A stretch of 64,000 bases of DNA from Haliangium sp050303215 (GTDB lineage: Bacteria > Myxococcota_A > Polyangia > Haliangiales > Haliangiaceae): positions 1-64,000 of the forward strand of contig NZ_JBNLBH010000164.1 in the NCBI RefSeq assembly GCF_050303215.1. Reading direction: 5' to 3'. The position numbers and the translations under genes were made by a program. Positions 33,051 through 43,780 of this stretch are shown here, one piece after another; position 1 is the first letter of the stretch, and the number at the start of each line of letters is the position of its first letter. The notes under the pieces are model-generated. The model had not been told where the DNA came from, made no database searches, and was given only the letters and a program-made list of their open reading frames with translations.

Positions 33051-34901
33051 ATGAAACGTCTCGAATCGAGAGCTCTGGTCGCCGCGCTGGTGGCGGCCGT
33101 GTCCTTGCTTCCCGGGGAGCAGCCGACCTCGGCTGACACGGCGACGACCCACGACTGGGCAGTGCGCGCCTTGCACATCCAGGCCAACATCGACCTGGAG
33201 GTCCCTCTGTGGCAGACCACCTGGGTGGGCACGCACAACTCGTTCGGGAACCCCGAGGATGACAAGCTCAAGGACTACAACCAGCGCGACTCGATCAAGA
33301 ATCAGTTGCGCGCGGGGGTTCGCGAGCTCGTGTTCGACGTCCACTACGAGGACAGCGCGTTGCGCTTGTGCCACAACAACACCAACACGCGCTTCTGCAA
33401 GAACGGCGTCACCGGCAATCGCAAGTTTCAGCGCGGGCTGGACGACATCAAGGAGTGGCTGAACGACGGCAACTCCGACCAGGTGGTGCTGCTCAAGCTG
33501 TCGCTGGCGGACAGCGCGCGGCGCAACATCAACAGGGTGGAGCGCAAGGTCGAAGACCACCTCGGCCGGTACGTGTTCCGGACCACCTCGGTGTCGACCC
33601 GGGGCGATCTCGATCGCAACACCGGCTGCACCAAGCTGAACACGGACATCTTCAAGCGGACGATCCTGAATCACGGCAAGAACGTGCTCATCGTCACCAG
33701 CGAGGGCTGCATCAGCGACGGCGGGTTCAATGAGCTGGTGTTCTACGCCGGCGACACCATGGCGCAGCCGAGCAATCCCTCGGAGATCCCGAGCGACAAC
33801 GGCGAACGCCGCATGTACCGGGTCAAGGACGGCGCCACCCGCGATCAGGAGCTCAGCAACACCGACAACCTCAAGATCAAGACCACCACGGTGGACGGGT
33901 GGCTCGACGCGGGGCTGAACGTGTTCGAGATGTACGGGTTCGACTCGATCAAGGGCTCCGTCGTCAACGCGGAGGGGTACCCGGCGACGGATGAAGACAA
34001 GAAGTGGCTCGTCGGCGTCTCCGCGATCCCGGTCGGGCCCAAGCACCTGGTGTGGAGCTGGCGCAACGGCCAGCCCGACGATGCCGGGGACGAGGACTGC
34101 GCCATCGTGGTGAAGCACCAGGGCGTCTTCCGGTTCAGCGACATGAAGTGCCCGAGCACCTATCGGTACGTGTGCCAGTCGGGCACGGGGCAGTGGAAGG
34201 TCACGGCGGACAAGGGGCCGTGGCAGGACGGGGACGCGAAGTGCGGGTCCGGGTGGTACTTCCGAGCGCCGACCAACAAGGTGGAGCTCAACGCCCTCGA
34301 AGCCGTGATCAGCAACCCCAACGAGGGCTCATGGATCAACTACACCGACCAGGTCCACGAAGGGGAGTGGATGGTGAACACCTCGCGGGGCGAGCTGGAC
34401 GCCCACGCGTGGAGCACCACGACGGTGGTGGGGGGGCCGGAAGGCGGCTGGTTCGATGACGTCGAGCAGCTCGTCTTGGACCTGTATCGCAAGCGGAAGC
34501 GCTACATCTCGAAGGTCGAGATCGCCGCCGGCAACCGGGTGGACAAGGTGCGGATCACCTACAGCGACGGTCGCGAGGTGTCACATGGCAGCAACGACCC
34601 CAAGCACGTGCTCACCTTGCGCGAGAACGAATACCTCGCCAATGCCAAGGTCTGTATCGACACGCCCGACAAGAAGAAGAAGAAGAAGGGCAAGAAGAAG
34701 AACAATAAGCGCAAGAGCTCCGAGCGGGTCTTCTACCTCGAGTTCACCACCAGCCAGGGGCGTGTGATCAAGGGCGGGAAGCAGGAGGGGGACTGCACGT
34801 CGTACTCGGAGAGCGGCAGGGAGATCTTCGCGCTGCGCGGCCGCTCGGGGGCCGAGATCGACGCGATCTCGTTCTACCTCCGACGGCACCACGACAACTG
34901 A
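33051..34901 (+). CDS. Secreted PLC-X-like phosphodiesterase with C-type-lectin-like and jacalin-like domains
   Basis: A 616-residue exported protein with a signal peptide (1-28, cleavage after TSA). Residues about 50-310 resemble a PI-PLC X domain: GTHNSF with His62, RELVFDVHYE, and LCHN with His108 as the two catalytic histidines. Residues about 333-377 match the C-terminal half of a C-type lectin domain (WRNGQPDDAGDEDC, then MKCPSTYRYVCQS). Residues about 382-445 resemble the N-terminal half (WQDGDAKCGSGWYFRAPTNK, then ELNALEAVISNPNEGSWINY). Residues about 455-611 match jacalin-like lectins (VVGGPEGGWFDD, KVRITYSDG, FALRGRSGAEIDAISFYL), interrupted by a Lys-rich loop (541-555). It should bind glycans and cleave a phosphodiester, and may act on prey or host membranes. 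The domain calls are by pattern. Confidence 0.7.
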   Translation: MKRLESRALVAALVAAVSLLPGEQPTSADTATTHDWAVRALHIQANIDLEVPLWQTTWVGTHNSFGNPEDDKLKDYNQRDSIKNQLRAGVRELVFDVHYEDSALRLCHNNTNTRFCKNGVTGNRKFQRGLDDIKEWLNDGNSDQVVLLKLSLADSARRNINRVERKVEDHLGRYVFRTTSVSTRGDLDRNTGCTKLNTDIFKRTILNHGKNVLIVTSEGCISDGGFNELVFYAGDTMAQPSNPSEIPSDNGERRMYRVKDGATRDQELSNTDNLKIKTTTVDGWLDAGLNVFEMYGFDSIKGSVVNAEGYPATDEDKKWLVGVSAIPVGPKHLVWSWRNGQPDDAGDEDCAIVVKHQGVFRFSDMKCPSTYRYVCQSGTGQWKVTADKGPWQDGDAKCGSGWYFRAPTNKVELNALEAVISNPNEGSWINYTDQVHEGEWMVNTSRGELDAHAWSTTTVVGGPEGGWFDDVEQLVLDLYRKRKRYISKVEIAAGNRVDKVRITYSDGREVSHGSNDPKHVLTLRENEYLANAKVCIDTPDKKKKKKGKKKNNKRKSSERVFYLEFTTSQGRVIKGGKQEGDCTSYSESGREIFALRGRSGAEIDAISFYLRRHHDN

Positions 34902-34920
34902 GCGCGCCGAGCGCCGGCGA

Positions 34921-36159
34921 TCACCACTCGAGCTCGACGGCCTCGAGCCGCCGGGCGGTCGCGTTGGGGAAGTATTCGAAGGTCTGGTCCGGGACCAGCC
35001 GCAGGCGTTCGAACCGCTCCGCGATGACCTCGAGGGCGACCCGGCCTTCGAGCCGCGCCAGCGGCGCGCCGATGCAGAAGTGGATGCCATGTCCGAACGC
35101 TAGGTGCGGGCACGAGCGCCGGAGCTCGAAGCGCTGCGGCTCGACGAAGTGCTCGTCGTCGTAGTTGGCCGAGATGAAGGCGAGCTGTAGGCGCTCGCCG
35201 GCGCGGATCGTCACCCCGCCGATCTCCACGTCCTCGATCGCGGTCCGATACATCGAGTGGATCGGCGACGCGATCCGCAGGGTCTCTTCGATGATCTGCG
35301 GCCCGAGCGTGGGGTCGGTCCGCAGCGCGGCGAACAGATCTGGGTCGCGCGCGAGCTCGACCGCCGCGTGGGTCAGCATGCCCGCGGAGGTCTCGTAGCC
35401 GGCGAACACGAGCTGCAACAGCATGTTGACCAGCTCGGCCAGGCCCAGCGAGGGGTCGTCGGCCGCGGCGCGCACGATGTCGGACAACGCGTCGTCGCGG
35501 GGCTCGGCCTGTCGGGCCTCGATGGTGGCCGCGAGGTAGCGCTGCAGCTCGACGTACCCGTGCGCGTGGGCAATGAGCTCGGACAGGGTGCCGCGACCGG
35601 AAAAGATCGCGGTGGAGTGGCCGATCCACCCGTTGACCCGCTCGAGGTCGGCGCGCGGGAGCCCGAGCAGGTCGACGATGAAGTTGCCCGGCAGCGGGAT
35701 CGCAAACGCGCTGACGAACTCGACCCGACCGTCGTCGATGAATCGGTCGATGAGCCCGTTGGCGAGCTCGCGCAGGATCGGCTCGAAGGTCCCGAGCCGC
35801 CGCAGCGCCAACGCCTCGTTGACCATGGCGCGGGCCCGGGTGTGGAGCGGCGGATCGGCGTCGACCAGGCTCGGCAGCAGCGGGAAGCCCTGCTGCAACA
35901 CCTCGAGCAGCTCCGGCGGCGGCGTGGCCGGGGCCGGCGAGAACGAGTTGATGGACGAGAAGTGGGCCGAGTCACGCGCAACCGCCTTGACGTCCTCGTA
36001 GCGCGTGACCACCCACATCGCCATCGTCTCGCTCCAGAAGATCGGCTCTTCTCTCCGAGCGCGCGCATAGAAGGGCTGCGGATCGTCGAGCATCGGCGAT
36101 GCGAGCGGATTGTGTAGGTGACCGCAGGAGGGTTGTTGGGTGGACGACGAATCCGACAT
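34921..36159 (-). CDS. Cytochrome P450
   Basis: A 412-residue soluble bacterial P450. The oxygen-binding I-helix motif is FAGYETSA (AGxxT), the K-helix ExxR is EETLR, and the heme-binding loop is FGHGIHFCIGAPLAR with the axial Cys. The B-C and F-G regions look normal for CYP10x-type class I enzymes, which take electrons from a ferredoxin. No ferredoxin, reductase or biosynthetic neighbour lies in the window, so the substrate is unknown. The start is the ATG at 36159. It is convergent with the PLC-lectin gene, with only 19 bp between the stops. Confidence 0.9.
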   Translation of the reverse strand: MSDSSSTQQPSCGHLHNPLASPMLDDPQPFYARARREEPIFWSETMAMWVVTRYEDVKAVARDSAHFSSINSFSPAPATPPPELLEVLQQGFPLLPSLVDADPPLHTRARAMVNEALALRRLGTFEPILRELANGLIDRFIDDGRVEFVSAFAIPLPGNFIVDLLGLPRADLERVNGWIGHSTAIFSGRGTLSELIAHAHGYVELQRYLAATIEARQAEPRDDALSDIVRAAADDPSLGLAELVNMLLQLVFAGYETSAGMLTHAAVELARDPDLFAALRTDPTLGPQIIEETLRIASPIHSMYRTAIEDVEIGGVTIRAGERLQLAFISANYDDEHFVEPQRFELRRSCPHLAFGHGIHFCIGAPLARLEGRVALEVIAERFERLRLVPDQTFEYFPNATARRLEAVELEW

Positions 36160-36385
36160 GGATCAGGAATGCCATGTGCGATGTCGAACGGTCTATGATT
36201 CCGATGACACCTTTTTGGTGGTGGTCTGATGATCGTCGCCGAGACGGCTCGTCCAGGCCTGCTCGCCATGGCCTCCAGTAGGTCGTGTCAGCGGAGCGAC
36301 TACGGCAACACAGTCTGTCGGTGGCGGTGCAGCCGCGTGCGACCTCACCGTACGCCCCGGCGCCATGTCTCGCTCTTTGAGCGGA

Positions 36386-39292
36386 TCAACGCGGCAAGGC
36401 CACGCGGGTGTGCTCGGCCAGCAGGCGCTCGCTCTGGGCCAGCCTGGGGGCGTGGCCGATTGATTCGTAGTAGTCCCGGACTGATTCCATCAGCTCGCGC
36501 GCGCGTTCGTGATCTTCGCTCCCGGCCCACAGCGCCTGGGCGAGGGCGGTCTGGATCTCGGCTTTGCGGTATCGCTGGCTCTCCAGGGCCAGCGCGCCGT
36601 CGAGGTGCGCCACGGCCTCACTCGGGCGCCCACGCGCCGACAGCAGCTCTCCGAACCCCAAACCCACCAGCGCGTGGTTGGGATGATCGGCCCGGAGCGT
36701 CTGCGCGGCGGTCGTTTGGGCGCGTTCGAGCAGACGCTGGGCGGTGTCCAGCTCGCCGAGGTGGATCTCGGCGCGGGCCAGGATGGACAACGCGGAGACC
36801 ACGTACGGATGCTCGGAGGCCAGCGTCTGTTCGCGGATCGCCAGGCACCGCGCGGCGACCTGTCGTGCTTGCTCGTACTCGCCCAGATCGATGAGCAGCT
36901 CGGCCAGGTTGATCAGGGCGTTGGCCACGCTGGGATGATCGGGCCCGAGGGTGCGGACGCGGATGGCCAGCGAGTGCTCATGCAATCGTTTGGCCTGCTC
37001 GTACTTGCCGGAGCGATGAAGCACGAGGGCGAGGTTGTTGTACGCTGTGGCGATCTTGGGGTGCTCGGCCCCCAAGGTCAGTTCTTTGATCGCCAGTGAG
37101 CGTTCGAACATGTCCTGAGCCGCGCGGTAATCGCCCAGGTGTTGGAGCACGAGCGCCAGGTTGTTGAGCACGGTGGCGACGTTGGGGTGGTTCGGTCCCG
37201 ACTCCCGCTCGTGAATGGCCAGCGCCTGCTCGTACAGGGCCTTGGCCTGCTCGTAGCGCCCCATGTGCTTGACCACGATGGCCTTGATGCTGAGCGCGTG
37301 CGCTCGCACCGACTCGTCCCTGGCGAGGTCCACTGCGGTGTCGAGCCACTCCACGAGGTACTTGGCCTCGTCGAGGCGCTGCTGCCGATAGCCCACCACG
37401 TACAGCAGTGTCGCCCAGCCGTGGGCCATCTGGACCTCGTCACCGCCCTTGGCCGCCAGGCGGATGGACTGGCGCAGCAGCTCCTCCGCGCCGGGGTAAT
37501 CGCCCATGCCGTCGCGCATGCGCGCGGCCCAGTACGCGGCCCGGGCTCGAATCGGGGGGTAGTCAAGCTCTTTGAGCGCGACCATGAGCACCTCGCTGTT
37601 GCTCTGCCCGTTTTCGTACTTGCCGGCGTTGTGCTGGGCCTCCAGCCGATCCACCAGCGGGCTGAGCGCGTCCACACGCGCGCGCAGGACCGGATCTTCG
37701 GGCGGCCGCACCCGCGCCGTCAGCGCCTCGACGTCGGCGCAGTAGGCGATGGGGGGGAGCTCGACCGCGGCCTGCACGGCGTTGCGCACCACGTCGGCGT
37801 CGGCCTCCTCGACGAACACGTTGACGAGGGCCCCGAACTGGCTGCGCCGGCGCTCCAAGCACGCGTCGCGCAACATGACCACGTCGCGCTCGTGGCCACG
37901 GGCGCCCGCCTGCCGGGCCTCACATACCTGACTGCGCATCACCGCCCATTCATTTGCATATATGTCGAGCATTCTGATGGTGCGTGTGGCCACGTCCGAC
38001 GCGTACCCGGCGTCGGTGGCCAAGAACGCCTGCCGCACCCGCCCTGCCACCTGCGGCCCCCACACCCCGGCGAGTTGCGGACGAAGGTCATCGCACGCGC
38101 CGGCCTCGCGCCATCGCGCCGACAGCCCCCATGCAGCCAAACAGGTCAACGTCGCCATCGTGCCGGCCCAGACGAACCTGCGGATGCGCGCTCGTCTGCG
38201 CAGCACGGGATCGTCGGCCAGGACCGCCAGGAGCGCGCGGAGAGACGGCGCGCGGTCCTGCGGCAGCGGCGCCAGCCCCCGCAGCAGCGCCCGGTGGAGC
38301 CAGCTCGGCACCTCACTGCCCGCCGGCGGCGGGATGAAGGCGCCGGTGAGCTTCTTCGTCGACAGCTCGCCCCACGACTCGTTGGGCATCACCTCGAACG
38401 GAAAGCAGCCGTACAGGCTCCGATACAACGCCACGCAGAACCCGTATTGATCGGCGGCCGCGCCAACGTTGCCGTCGAGGTGTTGCTCGGGAGCCATATA
38501 GGCGGGTGTGCCCATGACGGTGCCAGTGAGGGTCTGGTCCTCGTCCAGGAGGCCCTCGAGTCGGCCAGCGTTGCGCCACGACGAGGATGAGTCGCTGAGT
38601 GTGCTCATCAGCTCGCCGCTGTCCCCTCCGGAGTTGGACTGGTCAGGGTCGCGTTCGTCATGTGGGCCTTGACTGTCGCTGTGTTCGCGCGCGAGGCCGA
38701 AATCGACGACGCGCACCCGGCCATCGAACCCGCGCAGCAGATTGGAGGGTTTGATGTCGCGATGGACCAACCCTTTGTCATGGGCCGCGGCCAGCCCTTT
38801 GCCGGCGTCGAGGTAGGCGTCCAGGATCTCTCGCCACGACGGGGCCTGGTCCTGGCACCACTGTTTGACCGATGTGCCCTCGACGTACTCCATCGCCACG
38901 AAGACGTCGCCCTTGTAGATGCCCGCGTCGTAGACCTGGACGACGTTCGGGTGGGAGAGTTGGGCCAGCGCGCGGGCCTCGCGCACCAGGCTGCGTCGGG
39001 CTCGATCCGTGGCCCGGTTGGTGCGCATCACTTTGATGGCGATGCGACGGTCGAGCTCGGGATCGTAGGCGAGGTACACGGTCCCCATGCCGCCGTGCCC
39101 GATCACGCTGACGACCACATAGCGGCTGACCAGCTCGCCCTGGCGATACTGGCCAACTCGCTTGGCCGCCAGGTTGTGCGGCCGCGGCGCGATCAGCTCG
39201 GTGGACATGGTCTGGTCGTAGTCGCGGCCACGCGACTCCGACATCAGCGCCTCGGGGTCCGGCGTGGACGTCTCCGCGGCGGTTGCGTCCAT
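36386..39292 (-). CDS. Ser/Thr protein kinase with C-terminal TPR array
   Basis: About 968 residues. The kinase domain (about 45-370) has GHGGMGTVY, the ATP Lys in IAIKVM, HRDIKPSN, VVDFGLA and GTPAYMAPEQ, with an acidic Ser/Asp insertion in the activation region. A membrane helix (FVWAGTMATLTCLAAWGLSA) follows. The C-terminal half is a run of 42-residue, kinesin-light-chain-like TPRs (for example YEQAKALYEQALAIHERESG, FERSLAIKELTLGAEHPKIA) that bind partners. Myxobacteria have many such kinases. The ATG at 39292 (MDATAAETSTPDPEALM) is chosen as start; the frame stays open to 39547 and in-frame ATGs upstream, at MSHTMT and MCPTGQ, cannot be excluded. Confidence 0.85.
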   Translation of the reverse strand: MDATAAETSTPDPEALMSESRGRDYDQTMSTELIAPRPHNLAAKRVGQYRQGELVSRYVVVSVIGHGGMGTVYLAYDPELDRRIAIKVMRTNRATDRARRSLVREARALAQLSHPNVVQVYDAGIYKGDVFVAMEYVEGTSVKQWCQDQAPSWREILDAYLDAGKGLAAAHDKGLVHRDIKPSNLLRGFDGRVRVVDFGLAREHSDSQGPHDERDPDQSNSGGDSGELMSTLSDSSSSWRNAGRLEGLLDEDQTLTGTVMGTPAYMAPEQHLDGNVGAAADQYGFCVALYRSLYGCFPFEVMPNESWGELSTKKLTGAFIPPPAGSEVPSWLHRALLRGLAPLPQDRAPSLRALLAVLADDPVLRRRARIRRFVWAGTMATLTCLAAWGLSARWREAGACDDLRPQLAGVWGPQVAGRVRQAFLATDAGYASDVATRTIRMLDIYANEWAVMRSQVCEARQAGARGHERDVVMLRDACLERRRSQFGALVNVFVEEADADVVRNAVQAAVELPPIAYCADVEALTARVRPPEDPVLRARVDALSPLVDRLEAQHNAGKYENGQSNSEVLMVALKELDYPPIRARAAYWAARMRDGMGDYPGAEELLRQSIRLAAKGGDEVQMAHGWATLLYVVGYRQQRLDEAKYLVEWLDTAVDLARDESVRAHALSIKAIVVKHMGRYEQAKALYEQALAIHERESGPNHPNVATVLNNLALVLQHLGDYRAAQDMFERSLAIKELTLGAEHPKIATAYNNLALVLHRSGKYEQAKRLHEHSLAIRVRTLGPDHPSVANALINLAELLIDLGEYEQARQVAARCLAIREQTLASEHPYVVSALSILARAEIHLGELDTAQRLLERAQTTAAQTLRADHPNHALVGLGFGELLSARGRPSEAVAHLDGALALESQRYRKAEIQTALAQALWAGSEDHERARELMESVRDYYESIGHAPRLAQSERLLAEHTRVALPR

Positions 39293-39677
39293 GGCCGTGG
39301 GGGGGTCTTCCTCCTCCTCCTCGCCGACCGCGTCCCCGACCAGGCGTTGCCGTCGCTCCGACTGACTGTCCTCGTGACGCGAGTCCTTCGTCCACTGACC
39401 TGTGGGACACATCCGAATGATCATTATCGCCAGCCCACTCGCGGATGTCGATGTCGATGTCATGGCAGGCGGCCCCGCGGGCTGACGCGGCGGTGAGGCA
39501 AGCCACGGCGCTTCGCATCGCCGGCGACGTGTCATAGTGTGCGACACAGGGCTCGGTCACTGGAAGCAGCTCCCGTCGGCGTGGTCAGCGATCGGGTTGA
39601 GCTGCTTGCGGCGCGCGCCGTCGCAGGCGAGAAACGTCGAGCTCGACGCGGCGATCGCCAAGGGCTGAGTCGCCGGC
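39293..39677. other. Gap between the kinase-TPR gene and the AAA+ gene
   Basis: 385 bp. The minus-strand frame of the kinase stays open to 39547 and could extend the protein by up to 85 residues (low-complexity Arg/Glu-rich). Otherwise I see no gene or hairpin with a T-run. Confidence 0.4.
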
Positions 39678-42548
39678 TCAGGCCGCGTTGGGCTGCCGGT
39701 GCCGGCGCCAGCCCTCCAGGAAGCGGTCGAGCTGACCCGCGAGCACGTGCTTCAACCGCGGTGCGACCACGCCGGTGCGAGGGTCGCGGGCCCCGGTGCC
39801 GCCCTCGGCGTAGACGCGCGCGAGCTCGGGGTTTTCGACCACCGGGGCGGACCAGGCCGCGGCCAGATCGACGAGCAGGTGCTCCAGCCCGCGCTGACGC
39901 GAGCCCAGGACGTCCACGACCAGGCCGCGCTCGGGCACGCGCACCCGCCCTTGCGCTTCTACATTGAGCCCGAACAGGCCCTGCTGGCTGCGCGCCGCGT
40001 GCACTCGCAGCGCCTGGGTGTCGTCGCCGATGCTGGGCAAGGGCCGCTTTTCGATCAGCTCGCATAGCACTCGCTGCGGGGCTTGCACCCCGCGGTGCAT
40101 GCGGTGGATGCCTTCCTCCATGGTCAGGAACGCGGCCGCGCCCGGGCCCTCGACGTCGATGAACACTCGGGCCAGGTGCCCATCCGTGAGCGCGTAGCCC
40201 ACGATCTGGGCGTCCAGGCCCAGGCGTTCACACCAGGCCAGCTCCAGCCGGGTCAAGTCCTCCACCCAGGTGTTTCCGGGTCGCAGTGGATCGGCGTTGC
40301 CGAGCGCCAGCCACAGCGCGCTCGGGCCCTCTTCGGCCAGCCGGGTCTCCCACTCGTTGAGCGCGTGCGCGGCCCGCTCCAGGGCCTCGGCCAGGCGCTT
40401 GCGCAGGGGCGTGCCGGTCTCCTCCCCGGTCAAGGCCTCGCCCAGGAGCTCCAGCGGCTCGGCCAGCCGCTGCTCGCTGCGGATGGCCACGTCGAGGGAC
40501 CGGAACTGCTCCACCACCTGCCCGCGCCGGACCTGGTCGTCCCAGAATCCGGGCTCGTTCATGCGCGCCAACAGCCCGGTGCGCTGCTCCTGCTTGCTGG
40601 TCAGGGCGGCGAGCAAGGGCGTGGCGCGGTCGAGGATCTCGGCCGCGCGGGCGCGCAGCCCGGCCTCGTCGAGGTTGACGGTGTGGGCCACGGTCCCGAC
40701 CGGCAGCTCCACCTCCTGGCGCTTGGCGGCGGCCGCGGCGGGGTCGTGGGACACGAACGCGACCACTCGTCCGGCCCGGACCGTGACCGTGATGTGAGCC
40801 CCCGCCGGTGGGCCCTCGCGCACGATGGCGGCCGCCAGCGCGGTGACCACGTGGCGCTCGATGGTGCGGCGTAGGAAGCGGGCGCCGAAGTCGGGGTGAT
40901 AGCCCTGGACCGTGACCCAGTCGATGAGGACCTCGTCCACGTCGAGGGCCAGGTTGCGCTGGGTGAGCCCGGCCCGGGTGCCGATGAGCTCGAGCTCGCG
41001 CACGGCGATGGTGCGGATGTGCTCCCGCGCCAGGGGGTGGAAGTGGACGATGCGGTCGAAGCGGTTCAGGAACTCGAAGCGGAAGATCTCGCGCAGGCGG
41101 CGGTCGAGCTCCTTCTCCTTCTCGGCGATGTCGACGGTGTTGGGCGCGAAGCCGAAGAAGTTGGCCCGGTAGACCTCGGAGCCGGCGTTGGAGGTGGCGA
41201 TGATGATCATCGAGCGGCACGACACCGACTCGCCGGCGCCGTTGATGAACGCGCCCTCGTCCATGAGCTGGAACAGCCGGTCGTGCACGCTGGCGTGGGC
41301 TTTTTCGAACTCGTCGAGCAGCAGCACGGCGAAGGGCTGGCCGCTCACGCGCAGGGTGAGCACGCCCCGCATCTGGGCCCCGTTGGCGTTGGGGTCGCCG
41401 AACAGGACCTCGGCCTTGCCGGGCTCGGCGTAGTCGGCCATGTTGATGCGGATGATGCGCTCGCGGCTGCCGAACAGGAACTCGGCCAGGAGCTGGGCCA
41501 GGTGGGTCTTGCCGACCCCGGTGGGGCCGACGAAGAGGAACACCGCGAACGGCCGGCGGGCGTCCGATAGGCCGGCCTTGATCAGGCCGATCACGTCGAT
41601 GACCGCGCGCACGGAGTCCGACTGTCCGAGCACGCGCGAGTCGAAGTAGCCGCGGACCTGGTCGAGGTCGAGGGGGACGCCGGGGTCGACCAGCTCGCGC
41701 GGCACTCGATGGCTCTGGCAGAAGCGGGCCAGGACGTCGGCGACCTCGACCTCGGAACCGCGGCCGGCGGTGGCCGCGACCTGCTCGACCAGGTCGATGG
41801 CCTTGCGCGGCATGCGGCTGCGCGACAGGAAGCGGTGCGACAGGTACAGGGCGTGGGACAGGGCCTCGGGCGAGAACGGCTTGCCGGCGCGGCCGGCGTG
41901 GTGCTCGCTCCACTGGGCCAGCACGTCGCGCATGCGCTCGAGATCGGGCTCGGGCACGGTGAGGGTGACGAAGTGCTGGTCGAGCTCGGGGTGATACTCG
42001 AGCAGGCTCTGGACCACGCTGGCTTCGCCCTCGGCCAGGATGGGGCCGTCGAACTTGAGCCCGAGGGTTTCGAAGTGGGGCTCGAGGTCGAACTGGTAGG
42101 CGCGGTGGATGTCGCGGAAGAAGGGCACGAGGGGCTCCTCGCTGGCGCACAGGGCGTCGACCAGCTTGAGCATCTCTTCGCCCATCTGGGCTCGGGGGTT
42201 GCGCAGGCTGGAGGCCCGGCGCTGCATCGAGATCTGCAGCACCCGGCGGTCGGCGAAGCGGGCCTGGAGCTCCTCCGACAGCCGCGGGCGCGCGGCAGGG
42301 GCCTCGGCGACGGCCTCGCTCGGGGTGTGCAGGCGGCGCAAGAGCTCGTGGATCAGGGCCGACTTGCCCACCCCGGATTCGCCGACCAGAATCGGGGCCC
42401 GGCCGGCCACGAGGATGTCGCCGAGCTGGGTGAGGAGATCGTCGATGCAGAAGGCCGGGGCCAGCTCGCCGGCGCGAGCCGCGGCGGTGAGGTCCCGCTC
42501 GCTCCAGTCTTCCAGGACGTCCGCGAAGGAGCGCTTCCGTTTTCCCAC
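39678..42548 (-). CDS. Clp-type AAA+ ATPase fused to a GGQ-less release-factor-2-like module
   Basis: A 956-residue protein. Residues 1-290 form a first ATPase-like module with Walker A GESGVGKS (56-63) but a degenerate Walker B (PFFRDIHRA, 142-150, no DE). Residues 300-600 are a ClpA/ClpB-type D2: GPTGVGKT (341-348), LLLDEFEKA (409-417), ATSNAGS sensor 1, GARFLRR sensor 2. Residues about 630-950 follow the layout of peptide-chain release factor 2: an N-terminal PCRF-like part (LLARMNEPGFWDD), FLTMEEGIHRMHRG (compare the GVHRL...R signature), a core strand region and a C-terminal RDPRTGVVAPRLKHVLAGQL resembling the RF2 tail. The GGQ peptide-release loop is replaced (RSQQGLFGLN), so it should not hydrolyse peptidyl-tRNA. 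A ribosome-linked unfoldase is the inference. The start is the ATG at 42548. Confidence 0.8.
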   Translation of the reverse strand: MGKRKRSFADVLEDWSERDLTAAARAGELAPAFCIDDLLTQLGDILVAGRAPILVGESGVGKSALIHELLRRLHTPSEAVAEAPAARPRLSEELQARFADRRVLQISMQRRASSLRNPRAQMGEEMLKLVDALCASEEPLVPFFRDIHRAYQFDLEPHFETLGLKFDGPILAEGEASVVQSLLEYHPELDQHFVTLTVPEPDLERMRDVLAQWSEHHAGRAGKPFSPEALSHALYLSHRFLSRSRMPRKAIDLVEQVAATAGRGSEVEVADVLARFCQSHRVPRELVDPGVPLDLDQVRGYFDSRVLGQSDSVRAVIDVIGLIKAGLSDARRPFAVFLFVGPTGVGKTHLAQLLAEFLFGSRERIIRINMADYAEPGKAEVLFGDPNANGAQMRGVLTLRVSGQPFAVLLLDEFEKAHASVHDRLFQLMDEGAFINGAGESVSCRSMIIIATSNAGSEVYRANFFGFAPNTVDIAEKEKELDRRLREIFRFEFLNRFDRIVHFHPLAREHIRTIAVRELELIGTRAGLTQRNLALDVDEVLIDWVTVQGYHPDFGARFLRRTIERHVVTALAAAIVREGPPAGAHITVTVRAGRVVAFVSHDPAAAAAKRQEVELPVGTVAHTVNLDEAGLRARAAEILDRATPLLAALTSKQEQRTGLLARMNEPGFWDDQVRRGQVVEQFRSLDVAIRSEQRLAEPLELLGEALTGEETGTPLRKRLAEALERAAHALNEWETRLAEEGPSALWLALGNADPLRPGNTWVEDLTRLELAWCERLGLDAQIVGYALTDGHLARVFIDVEGPGAAAFLTMEEGIHRMHRGVQAPQRVLCELIEKRPLPSIGDDTQALRVHAARSQQGLFGLNVEAQGRVRVPERGLVVDVLGSRQRGLEHLLVDLAAAWSAPVVENPELARVYAEGGTGARDPRTGVVAPRLKHVLAGQLDRFLEGWRRHRQPNAA

Positions 42549-42643
42549 GGATCGAGTCTAGCCTTCCCGGCGCCGGCTGCCCATGGCCGACGAGGCCGGA
42601 GATGCTTGCCAAGGGCGCGCAGGTCGGGCTAAAGACCACCCGC

Positions 42644-43776
<1,133 letters not shown>

Positions 43777-43780
<4 letters not shown>

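Noticed and set aside
39678..40661. The C-terminal module as an active release factor
   Set aside because: The GGQ loop needed for peptide release is missing, so only ribosome binding remains possible.
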